Origin: Paracoccus hibiscisoli
Lineage (GTDB): Bacteria > Pseudomonadota > Alphaproteobacteria > Rhodobacterales > Rhodobacteraceae
Length of the DNA: 64,000 nt
Assembly: GCF_005048265.1 (NCBI RefSeq)
Contig: NZ_SUNH01000007.1
Coordinates: forward strand, 1-64,000
Direction: 5' to 3'
A program made the position numbers and the translations under genes. Positions within the stretch are counted from its first letter, which is position 1. Every line of letters begins with the position of its first letter. Of the stretch, positions 15,583 to 22,142 are shown piece by piece. A model generated the notes under the pieces. The model was not told where the DNA came from and made no database searches. It worked only from the letters and a program-made list of their open reading frames with translations.

Positions 15583-15834
15583 TCATTCCCGACCGCTACG
15601 AATTGAGTCGTGCTTCGCCTGCATCTCGGCGCGCTTAAGGTCGATCCATGTGCCGACCAAGGAGCGCCCAGGGCGGATCGAAGACAGACCCGCGTATGCT
15701 AACACGCAGCCTGAGACGGCGAGGATCGCGATCACCATCAGCCAGCCCTCTAGGTTGAGATCGTCCACATAGGCGACCATCGTGCCGAACGACATCCCGC
15801 CAAAGCCAGCCAGTGCGGTGATCACTCTCAACAT
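15583..15834 (-). CDS. Two-pass small membrane protein
   Basis: 83 residues with two hydrophobic segments (about 3-22 and 29-50, LEGWLMVIAILAVSGCVLAY) and a basic cytoplasmic tail. It is the first gene after the repressor, across a 157-bp gap (15835-15991) in which I see no gene. Membrane proteins next to an immunity repressor often block superinfection; this is inference. Confidence 0.6.
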   Translation of the reverse strand: MLRVITALAGFGGMSFGTMVAYVDDLNLEGWLMVIAILAVSGCVLAYAGLSSIRPGRSLVGTWIDLKRAEMQAKHDSIRSGRE

Positions 15835-15991
15835 CTAGTTATCCCCTGATTCTTCCTCAAGAAAATGTGGTCAACCTATCTTTAGGGCAGTTGCGCACTA
15901 CGCAATGTTCCGCTTACGTTCTTATGTGTACAATGGGGTGGGGGTTGGATGTCAGATGATCTTGTCGGATTCGTTTCATCCCTGCGGCGCA

Positions 15992-16327
15992 TCATTGCGG
16001 AGCCGTGCCCGCGTCGTCGCGCCGTCCTCGTGCAGCGGCTCGCAGAATGTCCCGCTCTTCTGGCGTCAGTGAGCGCCACAGATCTACGGCTTCGGATCGA
16101 AGATCAGCGGTCTGGTCATGGAGCATCTCGTCGAGAGTGAAGCCCAGCGCGTTTGCGAGCTTCACGGCGTCGTCGACATTGGTCGAGGCGCGCTCGCCCT
16201 TGCCCGCCCGCTGCATGAATTTCGTCACTTGGTCGGTTGATACGCCCGCCTCTTGGCACAGGCGCGAGATCGACCAGCCAGAGCTGGTCAGGGCTTCTTT
16301 AAGGGCGTCGTAGAAGCGTCTAGGCAT
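15992..16327 (-). CDS. XRE-type HTH repressor (prophage immunity)
   Basis: 111 residues. The N-terminal domain has the lambda-repressor-like HTH (about residues 17-40: WSISRLCQEAGVSTDQVTKF) and a following helix (DDAVKLANALGFTLDEML). A short C-terminal helical part replaces the usual LexA-like peptidase domain, so RecA-driven self-cleavage is not expected. It reads away from the two GGACAAAAGTCC sites and the divergent Cro-position gene, the classic genetic switch layout. The ATG at 16327 lies 38 bp from the nearest operator. It probably binds all five palindromes noted in this window, keeping lytic genes off. Confidence 0.85.
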   Translation of the reverse strand: MPRRFYDALKEALTSSGWSISRLCQEAGVSTDQVTKFMQRAGKGERASTNVDDAVKLANALGFTLDEMLHDQTADLRSEAVDLWRSLTPEERDILRAAARGRRDDAGTAPQ

Positions 16328-16364
16328 GTGGGTATTTAGCTGGATAGCTGGCTAGCAAGCTAGC

Positions 16365-16401
16365 GGACAAAAGTCCATTGACATGATCAGGACAAAAGTC
16401 C
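16365..16401. promoter_or_regulatory. Immunity operators between repressor and Cro-position gene
   Basis: GGACAAAAGTCC at 16365-16376 and 16390-16401, 25 bp apart. The half-site GGACA/TGTCC-like arms match the GGACAATTGTCC palindromes elsewhere, with only the central bases changed. The second copy fills the spacer between the -35 and -10 of the rightward promoter, so binding would block it. The first would sit over the divergent repressor promoter. Confidence 0.7.
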
Positions 16402-16406
16402 ATGTT
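16378..16406 (+). promoter_or_regulatory. Rightward early promoter, probably giving a leaderless mRNA
   Basis: TTGACA (16378-16383, perfect -35), a 17-bp spacer and CATGTT (16401-16406, weak -10). The expected start of transcription is about 7 bp further, at 16413, which is the A of the ATG of the next gene. No Shine-Dalgarno site precedes that ATG. Confidence 0.6.
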
Positions 16407-16412
16407 CGCTGC

Positions 16413-16631
16413 ATGGACCGAGAAAAACTCATCACCCTCATCAAGGAACACGCCGAGAATTTCGGCCTTGCTCCTGCAACCATCACTGGGAAGGCGGTCG
16501 ATAATAGCCGCCTTTACAGCCGATTGGTCAGCGGCGGTGACTGCACCACATCGATCGCCGCAAAGGTGAGCGATTGGGTTGATGCAGATCGTGCCCGCCG
16601 CTCCGAAGCAATGAAAGGGGCGGCAGAATGA
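16413..16631 (+). CDS. Small regulator in the Cro position
   Basis: 72 residues from ATG 16413 (MDREKLITLIKEHAENFGLA). An earlier in-frame ATG at 16383 overlaps the -35 box and is unlikely. The helical N-terminus followed by PATITGKAVDNSRLYSRLVS is compatible with a small helix-turn-helix, and similar short proteins in this position act as Cro-like antirepressors. It has an ATGA overlap with the next gene. Assignment rests on location across the operators from the repressor. Confidence 0.65.
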   Translation: MDREKLITLIKEHAENFGLAPATITGKAVDNSRLYSRLVSGGDCTTSIAAKVSDWVDADRARRSEAMKGAAE

Positions 16632-16963
16632 CCGCCCCTTCAACCCACTGTTTTGATGACTTCTCCGCACAGGGAAACATCAACACAGGAGCCTACCCAA
16701 TGTCCTCTGGAAAGAATTCCGGCCTATCCGGCCGCCGGTCGGTCATGAGCTATCGCCAGCACTTCGCGATCGTCTGGCAACGGTTCATCACCGAGAACTT
16801 CGACAGCCCAGCCCACGCGGCCCATGTGTTCCAGGTCGATGCCTCGACAGCCGCGAACTGGTGGACCGGGCAGAACGCCCCGTCCGGCTGGGTGGTCGGT
16901 CGAGCGATTGCCGATCCCCTCCTGCGCGATGCCGCGCTTCACCTTCTGACGGGGCAACCATGA
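16628..16963 (+). CDS. Hypothetical early regulator, possible HTH
   Basis: 111 residues. The C-terminal 70 (YRQHFAIVWQRFITENFDSP, then AAHVFQVDASTAANWWTGQN) look like a helix-turn-helix with a DASTAANWW recognition helix, as in small CII-like or DNA-binding proteins of phage early operons. The N-terminal 40 residues are polar and may be a mis-set start; ATGs at 16700 and 16745 are alternatives. Coupled to both neighbours by ATGA. Confidence 0.6.
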   Translation: MTAPSTHCFDDFSAQGNINTGAYPMSSGKNSGLSGRRSVMSYRQHFAIVWQRFITENFDSPAHAAHVFQVDASTAANWWTGQNAPSGWVVGRAIADPLLRDAALHLLTGQP

Positions 16964-17094
16964 GAAGAATTCTCATCACCTTCTACAGCGCGCAGATCAT
17001 GGCGGCGCTGCGCCTCGGCACGTTCGGGGAATGGTGGGCTGCTCGCGCAGCGCATCGTTTGGGAAAACTTTCGGGGGAAGATTCCTCAAAATGA
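16960..17094 (+). CDS. Very small protein (44 aa)
   Basis: ATG at 16960 overlaps the upstream stop (ATGA). It encodes MRRILITFYSAQIMAALRLG and ends LGKLSGEDSSK. It is basic and amphipathic, and its end overlaps the start of the methyltransferase-like gene by four bases. Coupling is the main evidence. Confidence 0.5.
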   Translation: MRRILITFYSAQIMAALRLGTFGEWWAARAAHRLGKLSGEDSSK

Positions 17095-17747
17095 ATATCC
17101 TGATCGCCTGCGAAACCTCTGGCGTCATGCGCCGCGCCTTCGCCGCCCGCGGCCATGATGTCTGGTCCTGCGACCTGCTTGCGGCCGAGGACGGCAGCAA
17201 CCGCCATATCCGGGGCGACGTGCGCGACATCCTGGACGATGGGTGGGATCTGATGGCTGTGCTTCATCCGCCCTGCACGCGCCTCTGCAACAGCGGCGTC
17301 CGGTGGCTGCACACCCCACCGCCGGGCAAGACCCGCGACCAGATGTGGGCCGAGCTGGCCGAGGGCGTGGACCTGTTCGCGGCCTGCTGGAACGCACCGA
17401 TCCCGCGCGTGGCTGTCGAGAACCCTGTGATGCACAAGCACGCCCGCGACCGGATGCCGGCCAGCCTGCCCAAGCCCCAGATCGTTCAGCCGTGGTGGTT
17501 TGGGGAACCGTTTTTCAAGGCGACGGGGTTCTATCTCCGTGGTTTGCCGGAACTGACCCCCACCAACCGCCTGACGCCTCCCAAGCCTGGCGCCGATGAC
17601 CACAAAGCATGGTCTGCCATCCACCGCGCACCGCCCGGCCCAGATCGCTGGAAGGTCCGGAGCCGCACGTTTCAGGGCGTGGCCGAGGCCTGCGCCGACC
17701 AATGGGGGAATGAGGCAGTCAGCGCCGCAAAGGTGGTGGCGACATGA
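17091..17747 (+). CDS. Compact cytosine-5 DNA methyltransferase-like protein
   Basis: 218 residues from ATG 17091, with GGGGGAAGATTCC just upstream. Motif I-like ILIACETSGVMRRAFAARGH binds S-adenosylmethionine, VLHPPCTRLCNSG matches the Pro-Cys motif IV that carries the catalytic cysteine, and PRVAVENPVM matches the ENV motif VI. It is far shorter than typical C5 methyltransferases and lacks an obvious target-recognition domain, so it may have relaxed specificity or modify phage DNA differently. Phages use such enzymes against host restriction. It is followed by an N6-type methyltransferase-like gene with ATGA overlap. Confidence 0.75.
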   Translation: MNILIACETSGVMRRAFAARGHDVWSCDLLAAEDGSNRHIRGDVRDILDDGWDLMAVLHPPCTRLCNSGVRWLHTPPPGKTRDQMWAELAEGVDLFAACWNAPIPRVAVENPVMHKHARDRMPASLPKPQIVQPWWFGEPFFKATGFYLRGLPELTPTNRLTPPKPGADDHKAWSAIHRAPPGPDRWKVRSRTFQGVAEACADQWGNEAVSAAKVVAT

Positions 17748-18457
17748 CCGTCAACGCCTCTGCCAGCAGCTATTTTGAAGCCATCAGCGGGCAAGGGAAT
17801 CGACCCGAAGCCGCCGTGCCGCTGCTGCCCGACGCCCCGGTAGCACGGAAGCCAAAGCGTGACGCTGCTCGCCGCGCCGAGGACTTCTACCCGACAGCCC
17901 AGCCCGAGGCGATCCGCGCGCTGTTCGCCCGCGACGGCGCGCGAATCCGCGAGTGCGGCACGGTCTGGGAGCCCGCCTGTGGCGACGGTGCGCTTGTGCG
18001 CGAGATCCGCGCGATGGGCATGCCCTGCTGCGCGTCTGACCTGATCGACCGAGGATGCCCCGACAGCTGGACCGCCGATTTCTATACCTGCTTTCGCAGC
18101 CGGGGCCGGGCCATCATCACCAACCCCCCGTTCAGCGAGATAACCGCCCGCGACGGGCACGGGCGCTGGTTGCGGCACACGCTAGACATGCCGGGCTGGG
18201 ACTATCTGGCGCTTTTGCTAGGCTGGGAGTGGCCTGCCGGGAAGATCAATGGCCTTGGCAAGCTGATGGATGAACAGCCGTTCTCCTACTGCTACCTGAT
18301 GCGGTGGAAGCTGGACTTCACCGGCCAAGGTCAAGCACCGCAGCGCAATGCCTGGTTCGTGTGGGACCGGCGCGACCCGCGCGGCAATGGCCTGGGCGAT
18401 CCTGGGTTCCGATGGCTCGATCGAGTGGACGGGCGCCAAGGGGAGATGCCCCTATGA
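17744..18457 (+). CDS. Adenine-type DNA methyltransferase-like protein
   Basis: 237 residues. FYPTAQPEAIRALF leads into motif I (VWEPACGDGALVREI), an acidic ribose-binding strand (CCASDLID) and motif IV NPPF (IITNPPFSEI), which together mark the amino-methyltransferase fold acting on adenine or N4-cytosine. The region after NPPF contains a Trp-rich stretch (LALLLGWEWPAGKINGLGKL). It is coupled to the cytosine-type enzyme, and the two form an anti-restriction or epigenetic pair in the early operon. The target sequence cannot be told from the protein. Confidence 0.75.
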   Translation: MTVNASASSYFEAISGQGNRPEAAVPLLPDAPVARKPKRDAARRAEDFYPTAQPEAIRALFARDGARIRECGTVWEPACGDGALVREIRAMGMPCCASDLIDRGCPDSWTADFYTCFRSRGRAIITNPPFSEITARDGHGRWLRHTLDMPGWDYLALLLGWEWPAGKINGLGKLMDEQPFSYCYLMRWKLDFTGQGQAPQRNAWFVWDRRDPRGNGLGDPGFRWLDRVDGRQGEMPL

Positions 18458-18756
18458 CCACCCCCAACCGCTGCTATTGGGTTCGCGACACCGCCGATCC
18501 GGGTTTCGAAATCCTCATACCGATGTGCTGGGCAACCGTTACGGCAGGGCCGGAATTCTGCACCTGTGCTGTTCCTGCCAGCCGAATTGAAGCCGCCGAG
18601 CGCGGCCGATCCATTGCGGAGCAGCATGTGCTTCGGATGCGCGACAGGCGCGTCTCAGACCTCGATCATCAGCAGCAGCATTGGAACCAGGTTCGACGCC
18701 TGCGCGCGCGGATCGCAGAGCTGGAAGCGGCATTGGCCGAGCGGGTGGAGCCATGA
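18454..18756 (+). CDS. Small hypothetical protein with C-terminal coiled coil
   Basis: 100 residues from ATG 18454 (MTTPNRCYWVRDTADPGFEI). It has four Cys in the first half (PMCW, FCTCAV) and a C-terminal coiled coil (HWNQVRRLRARIAELEAALA). ATGA overlaps join it to both neighbours. A small metal-binding protein is possible but the spacing matches no known finger. Confidence 0.6.
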   Translation: MTTPNRCYWVRDTADPGFEILIPMCWATVTAGPEFCTCAVPASRIEAAERGRSIAEQHVLRMRDRRVSDLDHQQQHWNQVRRLRARIAELEAALAERVEP

Positions 18757-19055
18757 GCGACACCGCGAGCGTCAAACTTGAAGCAGGATGGGCCGTCATA
18801 CGCTTGCCCGAGGCTGACCGCGATCAGCTCTTGGCCGACCTGGCCGAGTGCCCATGCCGGGCCCCCAAATCCGCCGCCACAGCCGAGGAACGCGCCTGGC
18901 TGTGCGAGCAGCTGGCGGAGCTGCCCGTGCGCGTGCCGCTGCATCGCATCCACGGGCTGCGCGTGGCGCTGAATTCGTGCCCATGCACCGGGCCGACCGC
19001 CGCGGGCGATACCATCAGAGAGCGCCTGAACAGGGCGCTGGGAAGGCTGAAATGA
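18753..19055 (+). CDS. Small hypothetical protein with four cysteines
   Basis: 100 residues from ATG 18753 (MSDTASVKLEAGWAVIRLPE). CPCRAP near residue 32 and CPCTGP near 82 repeat the same Cys-Pro-Cys pattern around a helical core (EERAWLCEQLAELPVRVPLH), suggesting an internal duplication. Coupled by ATGA on both sides. Family unknown. Confidence 0.6.
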   Translation: MSDTASVKLEAGWAVIRLPEADRDQLLADLAECPCRAPKSAATAEERAWLCEQLAELPVRVPLHRIHGLRVALNSCPCTGPTAAGDTIRERLNRALGRLK

Positions 19056-19525
19056 CAGCGCACCGCATGACAGCCGCGCAGCTGATCGAGATGCAGAAGC
19101 CGAAGGCGAAGCCGCGCGTGGACCGCGAGGGCCCGATCCATAGGGCGATCCTGGACCATCTGCGCATCGTGCTGCCGCCCCAGACCGTGATCCATCACAG
19201 CCCGAATGCCATTGGCCTATCCGGCCAGCAGATCATGCGCCAGATCGCCCTGAACGAGGCCATGGGCACCGTCAAAGGGTTCCCCGATCTGACCTGCATC
19301 CTGCCGGGCCCTCGCTTCTGGCTGTTCGAGGTGAAGGCCGAGGGCAACTATCCCGACAAGGACCAGCGCGCCCTGCATGACCGCCTGCGCGGCCTGGGAT
19401 GCGCCGTGGCCGTGGTGCGCGACACCTTCGATGTGGACGAGGCGATCGCCTCTTGGGGCGGCGTCGATGGCCCGCTGACCGATAGGCAGCTCCGCGACAT
19501 GATCGTGGGAGGATCGGAGGAATGA
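19052..19525 (+). CDS. VRR-NUC domain nuclease
   Basis: 157 residues. The PD-(D/E)xK core is clear: KGFPDLTCI (PD at 78-79), FWLFEVKAE (E93-x-K95) and a following Q105 helix, with the VRR-NUC features of a helix GQQIMRQIALNEAMG before the strand. VRR-NUC nucleases cut branched or flap DNA and often accompany phage replication genes; here it immediately precedes the replication initiator. As there is no exonuclease beside recT, it could be the recombination nuclease of the phage, though this is speculative. Confidence 0.85.
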   Translation: MTAHRMTAAQLIEMQKPKAKPRVDREGPIHRAILDHLRIVLPPQTVIHHSPNAIGLSGQQIMRQIALNEAMGTVKGFPDLTCILPGPRFWLFEVKAEGNYPDKDQRALHDRLRGLGCAVAVVRDTFDVDEAIASWGGVDGPLTDRQLRDMIVGGSEE

Positions 19526-20415
19526 GCTATCGCCTCGTTGACATGGTGCTGGAGTCTAGCCTGACGGACGCGACGGAGACCGCCGTGATGATCGCCTTGG
19601 CGTCCCATGCCGACAAATACTGCTCGTGCTATCCCTCGATCGCACGCTTGGCCAAGCTGTCACGCTACAAGGACAGGGCCGTTCAGAGCGCCCTCAAGCG
19701 GCTGTCTGCGCGTGGCGTGATCTCGGTTAAGGTCGGCGGCGGGCGTGGCGGGGCCAGTTTCTACACCATCAATCCGGCCGCATTGAAGCCCGCAGCAGAT
19801 GCGCCTTTTCAGCCGGAAAACCCCGCAGCAGATGCACCCTTTCTCGGTAAAAAACCCCGCAGCAGAAACACCGTTTCAGACGACAAAACCCCGCATCTAA
19901 AACCAGAAACCCCGCATCTGACGACAGAAAACCCCGCAGCAGATGCACCCGAACCTGTCATAGAACCGATCAAGAAGAAGCAGCCGCCGCCGGAATCGCC
20001 CGCGCAGCTTGTCGATTTTCAGCTTGTCCCGAAGCTGACGCAGGCCCTCGGTTTCGACCTGCACGGGGTCATCCCGAAATACTGGATAACACCCGATGCG
20101 GCGCTGATCGCGGCACGATGGCAGACCGATCTGGGCCTGACAGCCGAGGAAGTAATCCACGTCGCTGTGCAGAGCATGAAGGTCCACGGCACCCCCGCCG
20201 AAGGCCCGAAGGCATTGGTCCGCGCCATGCAGGACTATGCCGCCGCGAAGAACGCCCCCCCGCTAGAACCCACCCAAGGAGGCCACCATGCCCAAGGACG
20301 CCAACCTGCCCGCCCAGATCGCGGCGCCGCTGCCGCCGACGACGCCCTACGCGATCGCATCGAGGGAGCCGTTCGAAATCGCAGCCCATCGAAGCGCGGT
20401 ATCTGCTTTGACTGA
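19522..20415 (+). CDS. Replication initiator-like HTH protein (lambda O position)
   Basis: 297 residues. The N-terminal winged helix (ASHADKYCSCYPSIARLAKL, then VQSALKRLSARGVISVKVGG) matches the DNA-binding domain of phage O/RepA-like initiators. A central low-complexity region with repeated PAADAP units (about 90-150) coincides at DNA level with iterons, and a C-terminal domain (PKYWITPDAALIAARWQTDL) follows. The next gene starts at 20288 inside this one. The last 43 residues read like out-of-frame sequence (HHAQGRQPARPDRGAAAADD), so the functional protein may end near residue 255. By analogy with lambda O it would bind its own gene to load the helicase. Confidence 0.75.
   Translation: MSYRLVDMVLESSLTDATETAVMIALASHADKYCSCYPSIARLAKLSRYKDRAVQSALKRLSARGVISVKVGGGRGGASFYTINPAALKPAADAPFQPENPAADAPFLGKKPRSRNTVSDDKTPHLKPETPHLTTENPAADAPEPVIEPIKKKQPPPESPAQLVDFQLVPKLTQALGFDLHGVIPKYWITPDAALIAARWQTDLGLTAEEVIHVAVQSMKVHGTPAEGPKALVRAMQDYAAAKNAPPLEPTQGGHHAQGRQPARPDRGAAAADDALRDRIEGAVRNRSPSKRGICFD
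19788..19938 (+). repeat. Iteron cluster inside the initiator gene, candidate replication origin
   Basis: Six copies of a CCCGCA core occur; five share AACCCCGCA. The CCCCGCA starts are at 19821, 19855, 19889, 19910 and 19932, with a degenerate copy near 19788. Spacings are about 33, 34, 34, 21 and 22 bp. Short A-tracts precede each copy. Three copies continue as AGCAGATGC. Iterons within the initiator coding sequence, as in lambdoid ori, suggest the phage origin. Confidence 0.55.
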
Positions 20416-20818
20416 AGTGATCATGGACGGCTACTGGCGCGATGATCTGAGCCAGGCCAAGCGATCCGCCATCTTGGCAGACTGGTGCGACGAACTGGAG
20501 GACTGGCCGCTGAACAGCATCCAGGCCGCGTTTCGCAAGCACCGGCGTGATCGCCCCGACAAGAAGCCCAATCCTGGTCATATCCTGCAGCTGCTGAACA
20601 AGGCATGGGGCGAACACAATGCGCCGGCCGTGCGCGCTGCCATGGCCGCCACGCAGGAGGCGCCGCGCGAACCGATCAGTGCCGAACGCGCCAGCGCGAT
20701 CCTTGAGGAGCTGGGCTTTGCCGTGAAGCGCGTCGAGCCCACGCAAGACCGCGCCACCAACGCCGAGGTCAAGCGGCAGGTCCAGGAGCTGCAGGCCACA
20801 CCGGAGGGAGAGCCGTGA
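20288..20818 (+). CDS. Putative replication accessory protein (helicase-loader position)
   Basis: 176 residues. ATG 20288 is preceded by AAGGAGGCCACC, a very strong ribosome site, although it lies 128 bp inside the initiator gene in another frame. The protein is helical (MDGYWRDDLSQAKRSAILAD, then NSIQAAFRKHRRDRPDKKPN) and resembles the small proteins that follow initiators in phages, the place of lambda P or DnaT-like loaders. No ATPase motif is present, so it is not a DnaC-type loader. Assignment rests on location and fold impression. Confidence 0.6.
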   Translation: MPKDANLPAQIAAPLPPTTPYAIASREPFEIAAHRSAVSALTEVIMDGYWRDDLSQAKRSAILADWCDELEDWPLNSIQAAFRKHRRDRPDKKPNPGHILQLLNKAWGEHNAPAVRAAMAATQEAPREPISAERASAILEELGFAVKRVEPTQDRATNAEVKRQVQELQATPEGEP

Positions 20819-21117
20819 CCGCCGAATATCAGATCCTGCGCGGCCTTTTCATCCGCGTGATCCACCTGGCGTTCGATGACGCCCGCAAGGAGGTTCTCGA
20901 TGCTCGTCGCAAGCTGCGCAACGAGGTCAGCCGGGCCAAACCGCAAAGCCGCCAGAAGGTCGAGGCGTTCTACCAGGCGCGTGTCGACCAGGCCATCGCA
21001 GCCCATCGCCGCTACTTCGAGAGCAAGGATTACCGGATCGTCTGCAGCTGGGCCGATCTGTTCATCCGCCCCGATGACATGATGCGCGCGATCGAAGCCC
21101 CGGAAGTCGAGACATGA
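20815..21117 (+). CDS. Hypothetical early phage protein (100 aa)
   Basis: GTG start at 20815 overlaps the upstream TGA (GTGA). The protein is helical and basic (MTAEYQILRGLFIRVIHLAF, then ARRKLRNEVSRAKPQSRQKV), ending in an acidic helix. Ribosome site GGAGGGAGAGCC lies upstream. No family recognised. Confidence 0.6.
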   Translation: MTAEYQILRGLFIRVIHLAFDDARKEVLDARRKLRNEVSRAKPQSRQKVEAFYQARVDQAIAAHRRYFESKDYRIVCSWADLFIRPDDMMRAIEAPEVET

Positions 21118-21389
21118 GCCGGTTCCGCCTGACAGCAAAGGTCCGCAAGAACGCCGACTACATTGCCCTGTCGCGGTTTCTGGATGATCTGGGCCTGCCC
21201 CACGAGGTCGTGCAGCCCAACGCCAAGGGGCACCCTGCCCTGCGCATCACCCTGCCCACCGGCACGCTCATGGATCACCACATCGCCTGCACGCCGCGCG
21301 GCTGGTGCAACGCCCCGGCAAGGGTCGCAGCCCTGCGGCGCAAGCTGATCGAGGCAGGCGCACTGGCCAAGCCGCACAGCATCGTCTGA
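21114..21389 (+). CDS. Hypothetical early phage protein (91 aa)
   Basis: 91 residues (MSRFRLTAKVRKNADYIALS) with an alpha/beta pattern: ALRITLPTGTLMDHHIACTP in the centre. ATGA overlap with the upstream gene. It is the last gene before the operator at 21408 and probably ends the early transcript, though I see no terminator hairpin. Confidence 0.6.
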   Translation: MSRFRLTAKVRKNADYIALSRFLDDLGLPHEVVQPNAKGHPALRITLPTGTLMDHHIACTPRGWCNAPARVAALRRKLIEAGALAKPHSIV

Positions 21390-21406
21390 GTTTACAGCCG
21401 CAGATT

Positions 21407-21420
21407 CGGACAATTGTCCG
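21407..21420 (+). promoter_or_regulatory. Third GGACAATTGTCC operator, before the packaging genes
   Basis: CGGACAATTGTCCG is a perfect 14-bp palindrome identical in its core to the two early leftward operators. It lies 82 bp before the small terminase start. Downstream, TTGTGA and GATTAT spaced 16 bp (about 21450-21477) are a weak promoter candidate for the structural genes. It suggests direct repressor control of the late transcript. Confidence 0.6.
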
Positions 21421-21501
21421 TTGATTGCGCCCACTGTTCGTGAGATTTGTGAACCAATCACAGCCGTCGATTATCCGTCATTACCCCGTCATTCGGAAGC
21501 C

Positions 21502-22083
21502 ATGCTCAAAAGCCCCCGCCAACAAGCCTTTTGCGAACAGTACGTTATCCTTCGGGATGGCGCGAAAGCGGCTGTCGCAGCGGGCTACAGCCCCAAGCGC
21601 GCAGCCGTGACGGCCTACGAGTTCATGCAGCGGGATGACATCCAGGCGGAGCTGACGCGCCTGCGCGAAATTCGCGACAAAGACTTTGGGATGACCGCAG
21701 GCGACGTGCTGCGCGAGATTGCCCAGATCGCCCTGGCCGACATTGGCGACGTGCTGGAATGGGGGCTGGAGGAGGTTCTGGGCGACGATGGCCTGCCCAT
21801 GACCCTGCCCGATGGCAACCCGATCATGCGGCCCGTTATTACCCCGGTCAATTCACGCGACATCGCGCCCGGCAAGCGCCGCGCGATCAAGTCCGTCAGC
21901 ATGTCCGAGAAGGGCACCTTCAAGCTGGAGCTGGCCGACCGCAGCAAGGCCCTCGAAATGCTCGGCCGCCACTTCGGCCTGTTCGAGAAGGACAACGAGC
22001 AGGCGGGCAAAGCCGCCGCCGGGTCCGTCGCAGCCCTCATTGCCGCGTGCCAGGGCAAGCCCCTGATGCCCGGCGCAGATTGA
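21502..22083 (+). CDS. terS: Terminase small subunit
   Basis: 193 residues from ATG 21502 (MLKSPRQQAFCEQYVILRDG), chosen over an upstream in-frame TTG because it begins at the conserved domain and has a GGAAG ribosome site. The motif AFCEQYVILRDGAKAAVAAGYSPKRAA-like helix-turn-helix recognises the pac/cos site. A C-terminal part (ADIGDVLEWGLEEVLGDDGL) matches the family's oligomerisation region. It forms rings that guide DNA to the large terminase. Confidence 0.9.
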   Translation: MLKSPRQQAFCEQYVILRDGAKAAVAAGYSPKRAAVTAYEFMQRDDIQAELTRLREIRDKDFGMTAGDVLREIAQIALADIGDVLEWGLEEVLGDDGLPMTLPDGNPIMRPVITPVNSRDIAPGKRRAIKSVSMSEKGTFKLELADRSKALEMLGRHFGLFEKDNEQAGKAAAGSVAALIAACQGKPLMPGAD

Positions 22084-22142
22084 CCGGCGCCATGGATTAC
22101 CACCGCGCCCAACCCAAGCCTCACAGCGTCCAGGAGGGACAG

